Origin: Piromyces finnis
Taxonomy: Eukaryota; Neocallimastigomycota; Neocallimastigomycetes; Neocallimastigales; Neocallimastigaceae
Assembly: GCA_002104945.1 (NCBI GenBank)
Contig: MCFH01000043.1
Location: 124,001-188,000, forward strand
DNA: 64,000 nucleotides
Direction: 5' to 3'
Below, piece by piece: positions 49,025 to 62,100 of the stretch (positions are counted from its first letter, which is position 1; every line of letters starts with the position of its first letter). The position numbers were made by a program, and so were the translations under genes. The notes under the pieces were generated by a model that had not been told where the DNA came from, did no database searches, and saw only the letters and a list, made by a program, of their open reading frames with translations.

Positions 49025-51698
49025 CATAATAATTATATTCATTTTATTTTATTTTAATAGGTTATTCTTTTATTAACTCTTTTTAATATTTTTTTAATTT
49101 TAATGAAATTTTAATGAATAACTGTATGTATTTTCTATTTTCTATAATAATATAAAATAAATCTTTTTATACTTATTTCATTGTTAATAAAAAATCGACT
49201 TTGTCAAATACTATTTAATGATTCTAATTTTTTTTTAAAGTTTAGTACCGTTTGTTTTAAACCTCCTTAATTAATAATTAATTAATACCTGAAAATAATT
49301 AAAAATTCATATTTTTCTTTATTATAATTATTATTAATCAACTTATTGACTAGCATTTATTCTTCTAATTAAATAATTCACATAGTTTAATTTATATCAT
49401 AATAATATGATATGGATTTAATTCGAACTTTATATATAAAAATAATTAAAAATAATTATTTATTATTTTATTAAGAAAATAAAATTATTTTTTAATCAAG
49501 CCAAAATTTATTATGACGGATGAAGGTCTAAAATATAGAAATACATTTAAAAATTAGAATCAAAAAATAAAAATCTTTATTTAATTAAATAAATCAAGCA
49601 ATAAAACTTTTCATATTAAGATAAAACTATGGTTAACATTAAAAAACAAATATTCCATAAAAATTCTTAATTATTTAATATAGATGTTTCTAGTTGAATT
49701 ATTTAATAATCCACTTGAATATCTAATATTTTATATAAAGATTTTTTATTTTTAATAGTACAGGAACTTTCAAATAAAAAAAAAAAAAAAAATGATGCTC
49801 TTACTTAAATATACTATTTTATTTTAGTTCTTATATAATATAAAAGTTGTATTCTTTATTAATATTGTTTCTAAATTTTAATAAATAAAAACACTTAACA
49901 ATCAAATTAGAAAAACTTTTCTCTTATTTTAATTATAATTTATGTTTGCTTTAATTTTAAAAAAATATGGTCATTCCTTATTATTACTTTTATTTTTTTA
50001 AAAAAAAACTGTTATGACCAAAATTAGTTTATATTGTTTTATTTTTGATACTCACTCTTTTAATCATCATATAAATAAAATATTAATATGAGATTTTAAT
50101 TATAATATTTTTTTTATTATTTAAAGTTTTTACTAATTCAAATTCTGTTGAATTATATAGATTAATCTATTACTTGTTAACTTCAAATAAATGCATAAAT
50201 ACATTATTATACTTTATATTATTAATATTAGTAATACTAAAATACCATTAGTTACAATAAATTGCATAAAATAAAAGAGTAAAATATCTAAATATCCAAA
50301 TATAATATTCTTTACAAATATTTTGAAATCTTTTGTATTACTTAAAATTAAATCATTAATAAAATTTAAATATATATATATATATTAATACTATTATATT
50401 TTTAAAAAATAAATTAGTCGCTCTAATTACAATTTAATTTTAGTTGAAAAGCATATTTGATAACTTTTATAAACCTTTATTATTTATAATAAATTAAATT
50501 TTTTCATAAACATTTATTATTCATAATAACTTGAAAGAATTCTTTACATAAACTTTCATCCTTCATGACAATTTTAAAAGTTAAAAGTAATAATCTCCAT
50601 ATTTAAAAATTTATAATATTCACCTTAATATCTTTTAAATCTATCTTTTTTAAAAAAAAATTAATATTCTATTTAAAAATATTTTTAATTTAAATTTAAT
50701 TAAATATATTAAAAAGATGTCTTTTACTTTATTTATTTCCAATACAATCGTATAATATATAATAAGTAATAAAGATATATACTATTATTTATTTCAATAG
50801 TATATAAACGTATATGCATATATATATTATTAAAATGTATAAAAATGTTTTGTTTTGTTTACAATTATGGTATATTACTAAAAAAAAAAAAAAAATTGCA
50901 TGCTATTATTAATAAAAAAAAATTTTATATCAATAGTAATAATGCATAAAAGTATTATTTCCAATATATTAGTTATATTGTATAATATATTATTAATTAT
51001 AATATTTATATTAATCCTTTATAAAGGCTGAGAAAAAAAATAATAGTATTAAATTTTCTATTACTTCAAACATAAAATATTAATATTTTTATTCAATTAT
51101 CCATTCTTCTTAAATAATATTAAAATATTATAAATTGGATGAATATTAAAAATATAAAGTAATTTTAATAAGTAATTTTTTAATAATATCTTATTTTTTT
51201 ACATATAATAAAAAAAAATAAAAATGTCATGTAATGGCAAGGAAATTATTGTAATGTTTCACAATCAAAAATTTATAATAATTTTTAATATAATTTTTTA
51301 CATAATTTTTTAATATATAAAAAATATAAAAATAAATTAAAATTAAATTGCCACAATATTTAATAATTACAAAAAAAAAATTAAAATATAAACCTATCAT
51401 TAAACTTCATAGCATATAAAAAAAAGCATTCATATATATTTGTTGTTAAAATAACATATAAATAATTAGTAATAACATATAAATTTATTTTTTAACAATT
51501 TATGAATTATCTAATAATAAATTTTGCCTACTATTATAAATATTATTAATATATTTAGTAGAAAACCTATTATTTAATATTTTATTATAATAGAATAAAT
51601 TTGTTTTATAGAGTTTATTTTTTTTTATTATCCTCTTATAATTAATATTTTTACTTTAATTATTAATGAAAAATAAACTTATGGAAACTAGTAGAACG

Positions 51699-51705
51699 AT
51701 TAAAG

Positions 51706-51744
<39 letters not shown>

Positions 51745-52233
51745 TTCCGAGTGCATTTCTCCCATCGATCAGAGTTAGCTCCAATGGTGGTTCTTAGAGA
51801 AACGTTGGCTCATTCCTATTGCTAGGTGGCTGTGACCCTCCTGGTCTGTCATACTGTTTCTTCAGCTTCGACGCTCACTTAATCCATGTACATTAGATGC
51901 ATGTCGTTGTACGATATTTCACAACTACAATGCTAAGCCTCTTATAGTCAATTTGATCACGTGTCAACCGCCCCCTAATGTTTACACTTAAATTGATTAA
52001 GGAATATTATGTGTTTTTGGCATAGCCTAAGTCACCACTTATTAAGTTCTAATTTGGAATGTACCATGTACACTAGACCCTCTCAGGCCGGCTAGACGAG
52101 TGTTATTATCATAGTAGTAAATTAGAAAGTTCATTTATACTTACCTGAATATCATAACCCAACCCATGGCAAACCCAGTGGGAAAATCCACAGGCACTGA
52201 CATCTGCGGGGTCGAACCAGAAATTAAAGAACT
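51699..52233 (-). mobile_element. Retroposed SINE-like element with oligo(A) tail and 11-bp TSD
   Basis: A roughly 510-bp block whose G+C is far above its surroundings, in minus orientation. The 3' end is a 33-base tract (T on plus, 51709-51741). Both sides carry the 11-mer attaaagaact (51699-51709 and 52223-52233), a target-site duplication. Near the 5' end (52208-52218) the minus strand reads GGTTCGACCCC, matching the tRNA B-box consensus of RNA polymerase III promoters. No A box precedes it because the element begins at once, so the copy is probably 5'-truncated. No long ORF is present. Tail plus duplication indicate target-primed reverse transcription. A SINE is the likeliest identity; a LINE tail or retroposed RNA pseudogene is also possible. 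Confidence 0.75.
52208..52218 (-). promoter_or_regulatory. tRNA-like B box in the retroposed element
   Basis: The minus strand GGTTCGACCCC fits the consensus GGTTCGANNCC. It lies about 4 bases from the 5' end of the element, without a preceding A box. Confidence 0.55.
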
Positions 52234-55200
52234 ATAACATAATAATGTATTGATTTAAAATTAATTATTGTTTTTTTATTTTTTAATTGTATAATTATCC
52301 TTTATATAAAATTAAAAAATAATATAAAAATAAAAAAAAAGTATATCTTTATAGATAAATTAATGTTTCTAATAAAAAAGAATAAAGTTTTAAATCATAT
52401 CTGCAACTTAATAAAAATTAACAAGTTTAAATAATCTTGAATATCAAGTAATATTCACATATGAAATAGTTTTTAATGATTTAAAAAACTTTTCTAAAAG
52501 GTTATTTTTACAAGGGTTAGATAATTTATATATAAAAATAAAAATATTTATTTTGTATTAAATTTTTTTACATACATTTAATCATATGTATTTAATTATT
52601 GAATATATAAGGAAATAACTATATAACTTTATTAAAAAAGTATTTAATAATGTAATAAGCTTATTATAGAAAAGAAATATGTGCCAATAAATTTTATAAA
52701 GGCTTATATAAAACGTGTTATATTAGAAAAACATAGAAAAAGATAAAAAAAAAGTAATGGAATGATAGATTCTTTCTAATTCATTACATTAAAAAAAATT
52801 TATTTCTTATTGTAATTTATATAAACTTGTATTAAAAAAGAATAAACGTCTGTTTTTCCGAAATTAAAAAAAGAATAAAGTTAAAAAATGTCTCTTTTTT
52901 ACACTATTAATAATTATATTTTAATGATTTTAAAAGGTATTCTTTTAAAATCATTAAAAGGCTTTATAAAAAATATAATTCATTTCCTATTTTATTTTTT
53001 TAGGTACTATCATAACTCCAATTTAATCCTTCTAACCCTTTATAACATTTATATTTAAATTTTCCATTTTGAACATTTTACTTAAAAAGGATTTTTGTGT
53101 TAAATATAATTTTATAATACTTAATAATTACTAATATATATGATATACAGAACAATTTCAAAAAAAAATTAAAAGAGTAATAGTGGTAATAAAAAAATAT
53201 TTTTTAATATTATTAATGAAATGTGAGTTTATTGTTTTTTTTTTCATTTAATTTTATTTTGAAATGGCGTAGACTTTAACCAAACTTTTAAAACGTTTTT
53301 ATGCATTTTTCTTTTTTCCAGCGTATTTTATTTCATTTTATTATATTAAGAAATATTAAAGAAAATTATGAAAAAACTCCTTTTGTATCATTGTTTATTA
53401 GCCACTTCATTTTAATTTTTTTAATATTTCCAAAATAAAAATGCTTATAATTTTAATTATTAATAATATTTAGAAAGATAAAAAATATTAATAATATCGA
53501 AAATGCATCAAGTATTTTTGATATATTTAAAATATGATTGTCACATATAATAAATATAAATTAAAAATTTAAACTTTAAAATAGTTTAATAAGAATAAGC
53601 ATATATCAATATATATTAAAAAATAAAAACAAATTTTTTCTATTTATATATTCAAGATTAAAAAAATGTTATTGTATCGAATTAATATCATAAAATCAAT
53701 AAATTAAAAACTTTATTTATTATTAAAAACAATTAATACCATAATATATTTACAAATAAAATTTTAGGTTATTTTGGCTTAGAATGAATTAAAGTGGTAG
53801 TTTAATACCCTACTTTTAATATCACATTTAAATTAGTTAATAATACTAATAAAATAATAACAGGAATTGATTAAAAAAATTTTATTTTTAATATATGAAT
53901 TTTCTATTATGTAATTTATAGTAATTAAAGATATATTTAATAATAATAATGATATTATTATTATTAATAACAATTCTTATGCTACTTTTAATTATTTTAC
54001 TTATTCTTAATAATATCTTTATGCATTGTAATATTGATAATATTGATATTGATGAATTAATAAATTAGTATATAATAATATATTTATTTTTAAGGATGAT
54101 CCATTTAATGTTGATGCCATTTTTACAACAAAATTTTAAGTAAAAAATAATAATTTGTTTTTTTTTTTAAAAAACTGATGGTAAAATATTGGTGAAGAAT
54201 TAATTTATTTTAACCATTAATATTGTATATATAGGTTAATATATTGCTTTATATTATCGAAATTTTAAAATAAATCATATAATTTTCAAAATTTAAAATT
54301 TAAATTAATTTCATATATTATTATATATTTTAAAATTAAATTATTATATTATCTTTAATAATTAAATTGGCAATGTTTTTATAATTAACTTTACTAAATA
54401 TATAATAAAATATTAAAAATTGAATTATGTCAATTTATATTGATTTAATTTATATAATATATCTCTTCTTTAAGTAGAGTATATAACTAAATATATATTG
54501 CAATATATTTTAATTATTGGTTACAAAACAGAATAATTATTTAATAAATATAATAAAAGTAGTAACATTAATAGATAAAGTTAATAAATTATACAAATAA
54601 AATTTAATATATAAAATATAATAATATTACATATAATAAACATATAATATAAATATATTATTAAAATTAAAGATTTTAAATAAACATTTATATTATTTAA
54701 TCTAGAAACTCAATTATTCGTTGTCAATGATAGTTTTTGTTCGGTATATTTAATTTATTATCATATAAAGTTTATAATTTTATATTTTAAATAGTATTAT
54801 AGATTTTGATAGTCATAATTTAGCACACTATTCATATAATGCTTTTTTTAAATCTAATAAGTAAAAAAGGAAAAAGAAGAAAATTTGAAGAAAATTTTTT
54901 TTATATAAATACAAATAATTTTCCTTCCGTTTAAAAAATTTTTTGTCAATAATAACTTTTTTCTTGTAAATTTTAACTAAATATATATTTGACAATATAT
55001 ATTTTTCCCAAATAACTTATACTATTCCTAATTACACTACATTTTTTATCTCTTTATTTTTTTCTTTTGAGCATAATTTTTAAAAAAAAAGAAAAAGATA
55101 AAGAGTTTCATTAAAAAAAATATCTTTTTTTATTAAAAAACATTTTTTTATGTTATCAATTATATAATAAAGAAAGATACTTATTATTACCATTTTTAAA

Positions 55201-56165
55201 ACTTTGTGGATTTAGTTTTAAAATAAAATTCATATTTTATATATAAAATATTTTATTAAATATTAAAAAAAGTAATTATTATATCTTTTATTTAACTATA
55301 TATATACGACATATTTTAGACACAATTAATATAAAAAGAAAATTCTTAATTTCCAAAAAAAAATCCCCATCATAATTATAATTATTCAAAACTACTTATT
55401 ATCATAATTATATAATATTCAATTTATTATCACGTATATTCTATAAATATAATTATATTTTTATTTTCCATTTACAAAAATTATCATATTTTCCTCAATA
55501 TTAAAAAAAGTTAGCATCATTTAATAATTATTTTTAAAATACCATTTTATTTTTTATTTTATTATTTTATTTATTTATTATTTTTTTTTTACTATTTTTA
55601 AGTAATTTGAAAAGAATATTTTTTATTTTTATTTTTTATAAAATTTATTTTTATATTAATTGTAATAAAATGTTATCGGAAGAATTATGTAATTAACAAT
55701 TTTATATTATATTTTTTTTTTATTCACATATTTTATATCAAATAGATTGTATACTATAACGATAAGCAATTATTATCTGAAAAGTACAATTGTTAAAGCG
55801 AATACTATTAAAATAATACTATATCTTAGAATATTTAGAAAATTTGTATTTAGAAAATTTAAGTAAATTTTTTTTAAAAAGAATCATTTTTCCAAATTTA
55901 TCTTCGGATTTATATACAATTATATACTCTGAAAGTTAACATCGCATAAAATTTTGAAAAATCAAAGTTTAATTTTTTAAAGAACCAGTTTAGACTATTG
56001 GTTTATTATTATTATTATTACTATATTTTTTTAAATCGAAACAAATTATTACTTCGCAAGAGCATTTTATATTATTATTATATAAAATAACAAAAATCTA
56101 AATTAAAAACAAATATAAATTTATATACATAATTATTAATAAAAAATATAAAGTTATTATATATC
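52234..56165. other. Gene-free AT-rich region (3.9 kb)
   Basis: No gene or RNA is supported. It presumably contains the promoter of the large repeat-protein gene, but no specific motif can be assigned. Confidence 0.65.
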
Positions 56166-59100
56166 ATGTCTTTTCAAGAAAACAGTGATTACAAGAAATC
56201 AATTGTTGAAATTCCAGTTAATAAAATTGTATTAGCTGATTCATTATCTTCAGATGATAAGTACAATGAAAGTTCTGAAAAAATTAATAAAATTGTTAAA
56301 AAGTTAAATGTTGTTGAAAATGAAATTATGAGTGAATCTGATGTTGGTTATGATGAAGATGAAGAATTTAATGATGAAGAATTTGAATTATATTTAAATA
56401 AGTTAAAGAAAGAAAATCCAGGTGAATATGAATTAATTATTAACGAACTTCAAAAGGATGATCTTAACAGTCCAAATGAAAGAACCATCATTACTTATCA
56501 AATGGCATCTCCAGTTGAAATTAAAGGTGAACGTCAATCTGGTATGATGTCTCCAGTTGAAAATATTGCTTCAAATGAACAACTTGATATGAAAAATGTA
56601 CCATTAATTAAAAAGCGCTATCGTATTTCTAAGAATAAGAAAGAAAATTTGTTAAATCATTCTGATAAAAAAGATACTATCTTAGCTGAATCTAGCCACC
56701 TATTATCTCCACCAGCTTCACCATTCCCACAAACTGAAAAGAAAGATCAAACTGCTAATTTGGGTCAATTTATAATTGACACTGAAAATGGAGGTAATGA
56801 TATCCAAATAGATTCCAGCGAGCAAATTGATGAAGAACTTTTACAACAAATTCAAAATCTTGAACTTGAAAATGGTAGTCAAAGTTTCATTACTACTACC
56901 ACTACCACTACTAGTTCTGAAATTCCAGAATTAGAAGGTAATAACGAAGTTGTTATTAAGAAGCGTATTCCAATTATTACCAAGGATGGTAAGAGGGCAT
57001 TTGTTGAAGTTATTGAAAAAACTGTTACTACTGTTACTAGTGAAGTAGATGATGAACCAGTTGAATATGTTGAAGAAATAATAGAAGAAGAAGAAGAAGA
57101 AGATGACGATGAATTACTTCAAAAATCCAATTTTTTCAAAGAAATTTCTAAAAGTATTGATAGTAAATTAAATACATCTTCTACTAAAATTGTTAAGGAA
57201 TCTCAAAGCGAAATAAATATTCCTGAACCAAAAGTTGAAGTGTTTGAAGAATTAGTTGAAATTCCAAATGATGATCCAACAAAGGAACCATTAATTAAAA
57301 AAATCACTAGAACCATAACTACTAAGATTAATCCAGAAACTGGTGATGAAGAAATTACTGAAGAAGTTGTTGAAGAAATTGAAGAAACCATTGAAGAAAC
57401 TGATGATGAATCAAGTGATAATGATAATATTGAGGTTAGAGAAGAAGTTTTTGAAGTTCCATCTGATGACCCAAACCAATCTACTATTATTAAGACTATT
57501 ACTAAGACTTATACCACTAGAATTAATCCTGAAACTGGTGAAGAAGAAATTGTTGAAGAAGAGGATATTATTTCTGATGATGAAAATGCTGAAAATGTCG
57601 AAATCAGAGAAGAAGTTGTTGAGGTTCCATCTGATGATCCAAACCAATCTACAATTATAAAAACCATTACAAAGACTTATGTCACTAGAATTAATTCAGA
57701 AACCGGAGAAGAAGAAATTGTTGAAGAAGATGCATTAGATGGTGATGACAATGTAGAAATTCTTAAAGGAGTTACTGAAGTTTCAAATCAAGAAAAATCA
57801 GTCCAAAGAAAGGTTGTCAAGAAAGTCATGAGATATGTTACCATTATTAATCCAGAAACAGGTAAAGAAGAAGTTGTTGAAGAGATTGTTGAAGAACAAC
57901 CAAATGAAGAAGTTGATGTTGAAGCTAGAGATATTGTTGTTGCTCCACAAGAAAAAGTAGAAATTAAAGAAGAAATTATTGAAGTTCCAATAGAAGGAGC
58001 CACTACTAAGCGAGTTATTAAAAAGATTATTAGATACATTACTAGAATCAATCCAGAAACTGGAAAAGAAGAAGTTGTTGAAGAAATTGTTGAAGAACCA
58101 ATTGAAGATGCTATTAGCGAATTTAGAGAAGAAAATCTTCCATCAGAACATGTAAAGGTTGAAGAAGAAACTCATGAAGTTCCAGTTGAAGGTGCTAATG
58201 AAAATGCTATTGTTCAAACTATCACAAAATCCTATGTTACTAGAATTAATCCAGAAACTGGAGAAGAAGAAATTATTGAAGAAGATGCTATTAGTGATAA
58301 TGGTGATGTTGAAATTATTGAAGAAGTTGTTGAAATTGACGAAGATCAACCAATTCAAAGAAAGCTTGTAAAGAAAATCACTAAATTTATTACTAGAATC
58401 AATCCAGAAACTGGAAAAGAAGAAGTTGTTGAAGAGATTGTTGAAGAACAACCAAATGAAGAAGTTGATGTTGAAGCTAGAGATATTGTTGTTGCTCCAC
58501 AAGAAAAAGTAGAAATTAAAAAAGAAATTATTGAAGTTCCAATAGAAGGAGCCACTACTAAGCGAGTTATTAAAAAGATTATTAGATACATTACTAGAAT
58601 CAATCCAGAAACTGGAAAAGAAGAAGTTGTTGAAGAAATTGTTGAAGAACCAATTGAAGATGCTATTAGCGAATTTAGAGAAGAAAATCTTCCATCAGAA
58701 CATGTAAAGGTTGAAGAAGAAACTCATGAAGTTCCAGTTGAAGGTGCTAATGAAAATGCTATTGTTCAAACTATCACAAAATCCTATGTTACTAGAATTA
58801 ATCCAGAAACTGGAGAAGAAGAAATTATTGAAGAAGATGCTATTAGTGATAATGGTGATGTTGAAATTATTGAAGAAGTTGTTGAAATTGACGAAGATCA
58901 ACCAATTCAAAGAAAGCTTGTAAAGAAAATCACTAAATTTATTACTAGAATCAATCCAGAAACTGGAAAAGAAGAAGTTGTTGAAGAGATTGTTGAAGAA
59001 CAACCAAATGAAGAAGTTGATGTTGAAGCTAGAGATATTGTTGTTGCTCCACAAGAAAAAGTAGAAATTAAAAAAGAAATTATTGAAGTTCCAATAGAAG

Positions 59101-62100
59101 GAGCCACTACTAAGCGAGTTATTAAAAAGGTTATTAGATACATTACTAGAATCAATCCAGAAACTGGAAAAGAAGAAGTTGTTGAAGAAATTGTTGAAGA
59201 ACCAAAAGAAGAAACTATTGAAGAACATCCAGTCATTGAAGTTGTTGAAGAACAGCTTATTGAAGAACAACCAATTGAAATTGTTAAGGAAGTTTCTTAT
59301 GAACCAAAAGAAGAAATTGTTGAAGAAAACGTTAGAGAAGAAATTATTGAAGTTCCTTCCGAAGAATCAGGAAAGAAAAGATTTATTAAGAGAATTATTA
59401 GATATATTACTAGAAAGAACCCAATTACTGGAGAAGAAATTGTAGAAGAAATAGTTAATGAAGAATCAACCGAAGAACAACCAGATGAAGTTGTTGAAGA
59501 AGTTATTTCAGAACCAAAAGAAGAAATAATTGAAGAACAACCAATTGAAGAACAGCAACCAGTTAAAGAAGTTGCTTCAGAACTAAAGGAAGAAATTATT
59601 GAAGAAAATGTTAGAGAAGAAATTATTGAAGTTCCTTCCGAAGAATCAGGAAAGAAAAGATTTATTAAGAGAATTATTAGATACATCACTAGAAAGAACC
59701 CAATTACTGGAGAAGAAATTGTAGAAGAAATTGTTAATGAAGAATCAACCGAAGAACAACCAGATGAAGTTGTTGCTGAACCAAAGGAAGAAAAAATTGA
59801 AAAACAACCAATTGAAGAACAGCAACCAGTTGAAGAAGTTGTTGAAGAAGTTGTTACTGAACCAAAGGAAGAAATAATTGAAGAACAGCAACCAGTTGGA
59901 GAAGTTGTTGAAGAAATTGTTACTGAACCAAAGGAAGAAATAATTGAAGAACAACCAGTTGAAGAACAACCAATAGTAGAAGTTATTAATGAAGTAAATT
60001 ATGAAATAACTGAAGAACAACCAGTTGAAGAAGTTGTTGAAGAAGTTATTTCAGAACCAAAGGAAGAAATTATTGAAGAAAATGTTAGAGAAGAAATTAT
60101 TGAAGTTCCTTCCGAAGAATCAGGAAAGAAAAGATTTATTAAGAGAATTATTAGATACATTACTAGAAAGAATCCAGTTACTGGAGAAGAAATTGTAGAA
60201 GAAATAGTTAATGAAGAATCAACCGAAGAACAACCAGTTGAAGTTGTTGAAGAAGTTATTTCAGAATCAAAAGAAGAAATAATTGAAGAACAACCAATTG
60301 AAGAACAACAACCAGTTGAAGAAGTTGTTACTGAACCAAAGGAAGAAATAATTGAAGAACAACCAGTTGAAGAACAAAAACCAGTTGAAGAAGCTGTTGA
60401 AGAAGTTGTTTCAGAACCAAAGGAAGAAATAATTGAAGAGCAATCAGTTGAAGGACAACAACCAGTTGAAGAAGTTGCTTCAGAGCCAAAGGAAGAAATT
60501 ATTGAAGAAAATGTTAGAGAAGAAATTATTGAAGTTCCTTCCGAAGAATCAGGAAAGAAAAGATTTATTAAGAGAATTATTAGATACATTACTAGAAAGA
60601 ACCCAATTACTGGAGAAGAAATTGTAGAAGAAATAGTTAATGAAGAATCAACCGAAGAACAACCAGTTGAAGTTGTTGAAGAAGTTATTTCAGAATCAAA
60701 AGAAGAAATAATTGAAGAACAACCAATTGAAGAACAGCAACCAGTTGAAGAAGTTGTTACTGAACCAAAGGAAGAAATAATTGAAGAACAACCAGTTGAA
60801 GAACAAAAACCAATTGAAGAAGCTGTTGAAGAAGTTGTTTCAGAACCAAAGGAAGAAATAATTGAAGAGCAATCAGTTGAAGAACAGCAACCAGTTGAAG
60901 AAGTTGTTACTGAACCAAAGGAAGAAATAATTGAAGAACAACCAGTTGAAGAACAAAAACCAGTTGAAGAAGCTGTTGAAGAAGTTGTTTCAGAACCAAA
61001 GGAAGAAATAATTGAAGAGCAATCAGTTGAAGAACAGCAACCAGTTGAAGAAGTTGTTACTGAACCAAAGGAAGAAATAATTGAAGAACAACCAGTTGAA
61101 GAACAAAAACCAGTTGAAGAAGCTGTTGAAGAAGTTGTTTCAGAACCAAAGGAAGAAATAATTGAAGAGCAATCAGTTGAAGGACAACAACCAGTTGAAG
61201 AAGTTGCTTCAGAACCAAAGGAAGAAATTATTGAAGAAAATGTTAGAGAAGAAATTATTGAAGTTCCTTCCGAAGAATCAGGAAAGAAAAGATTTATTAA
61301 GAGAATTATTAGATACATTACTAGAAAGAACCCAATTACTGGAGAAGAAATTGTAGAAGAAATAGTTAATGAAGAATCAACCGAAGAACAACCAGATGAA
61401 GTTGTTGAAGAAGTTATTTCAGAACCAAAAGAAGAAATAATTGAAGAACAACCAATTGAAGAACAGCAACCAGTTGAAGAAGTTGTTACTGAACCAAAGG
61501 AAGAAATAATTGAAGAAAATGTTAAAGAAGAAATTATTGAAGTTCCTTCCGAAGAATCAGGAAAGAAAAGATTTATTAAGAGAATTATTAGATACATTAC
61601 TAGAAAGAATCCAGTTACTGGAGAAGAAATTGTAGAAGAAATTGTTAATGAAGAATCAACCGAAGAACAACCAGTTGAAGTTGTTGAAGATGTTGATTCA
61701 GAACCAAGAGAAGAATCAACTGAAGAACAACCAGTTGAAGAAGTTGTTGAAGAAGTAATTTCAGAACCAAAGGAAGAAATAATTGAAGAACAACCAGTTG
61801 AAAAACAAGAAAAGAAGCCAATATTATATAGGGTATTTAAAAAGAGTAACAGACGTAGAAGAAAGTCAAAGAATCCAATTGAAGAAGGTGTTAAAGAAGT
61901 TGGTTCAGAACCAAAGGAAGAATCAACTGAAGAACAACCAGTTGAAAAAGTTGTTGAAGAAGTTATTTCAGAAACAAATGATGAAAGAATTGAAGAACAA
62001 CCAATTAAAGGTGTTGAAGAAGTTGTTTTAGAACCAAAGGATGAAATAATTGAAGAACTACCAGTTGAAGAACAAAAACCAGTTGTTGAAGTTGTTGAAG

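Larger units (their letters stand above)
44097..51698. other. Gene-poor AT-rich region (7.6 kb)
   Basis: No supportable gene on either strand over 7.6 kb. Content: a poly(T)/poly(A) inverted repeat (44508-44558), ATTT repeats (45652-45738), poly(A) runs (47153-47184, 48984-49021), a TTTG repeat (48298-48330) and short ORFs of at most 65 codons without family resemblance. No tRNA-like internal promoter pair was found. Confidence 0.65.

Noticed and set aside
52137-52222. U1 snRNA gene or pseudogene on the plus strand (starts ATACTTACCTG)
   Set aside because: Only the first eleven bases match; the sequence after them does not resemble U1 stem-loops, and the oligo(A) tail shows the element is oriented on the other strand.
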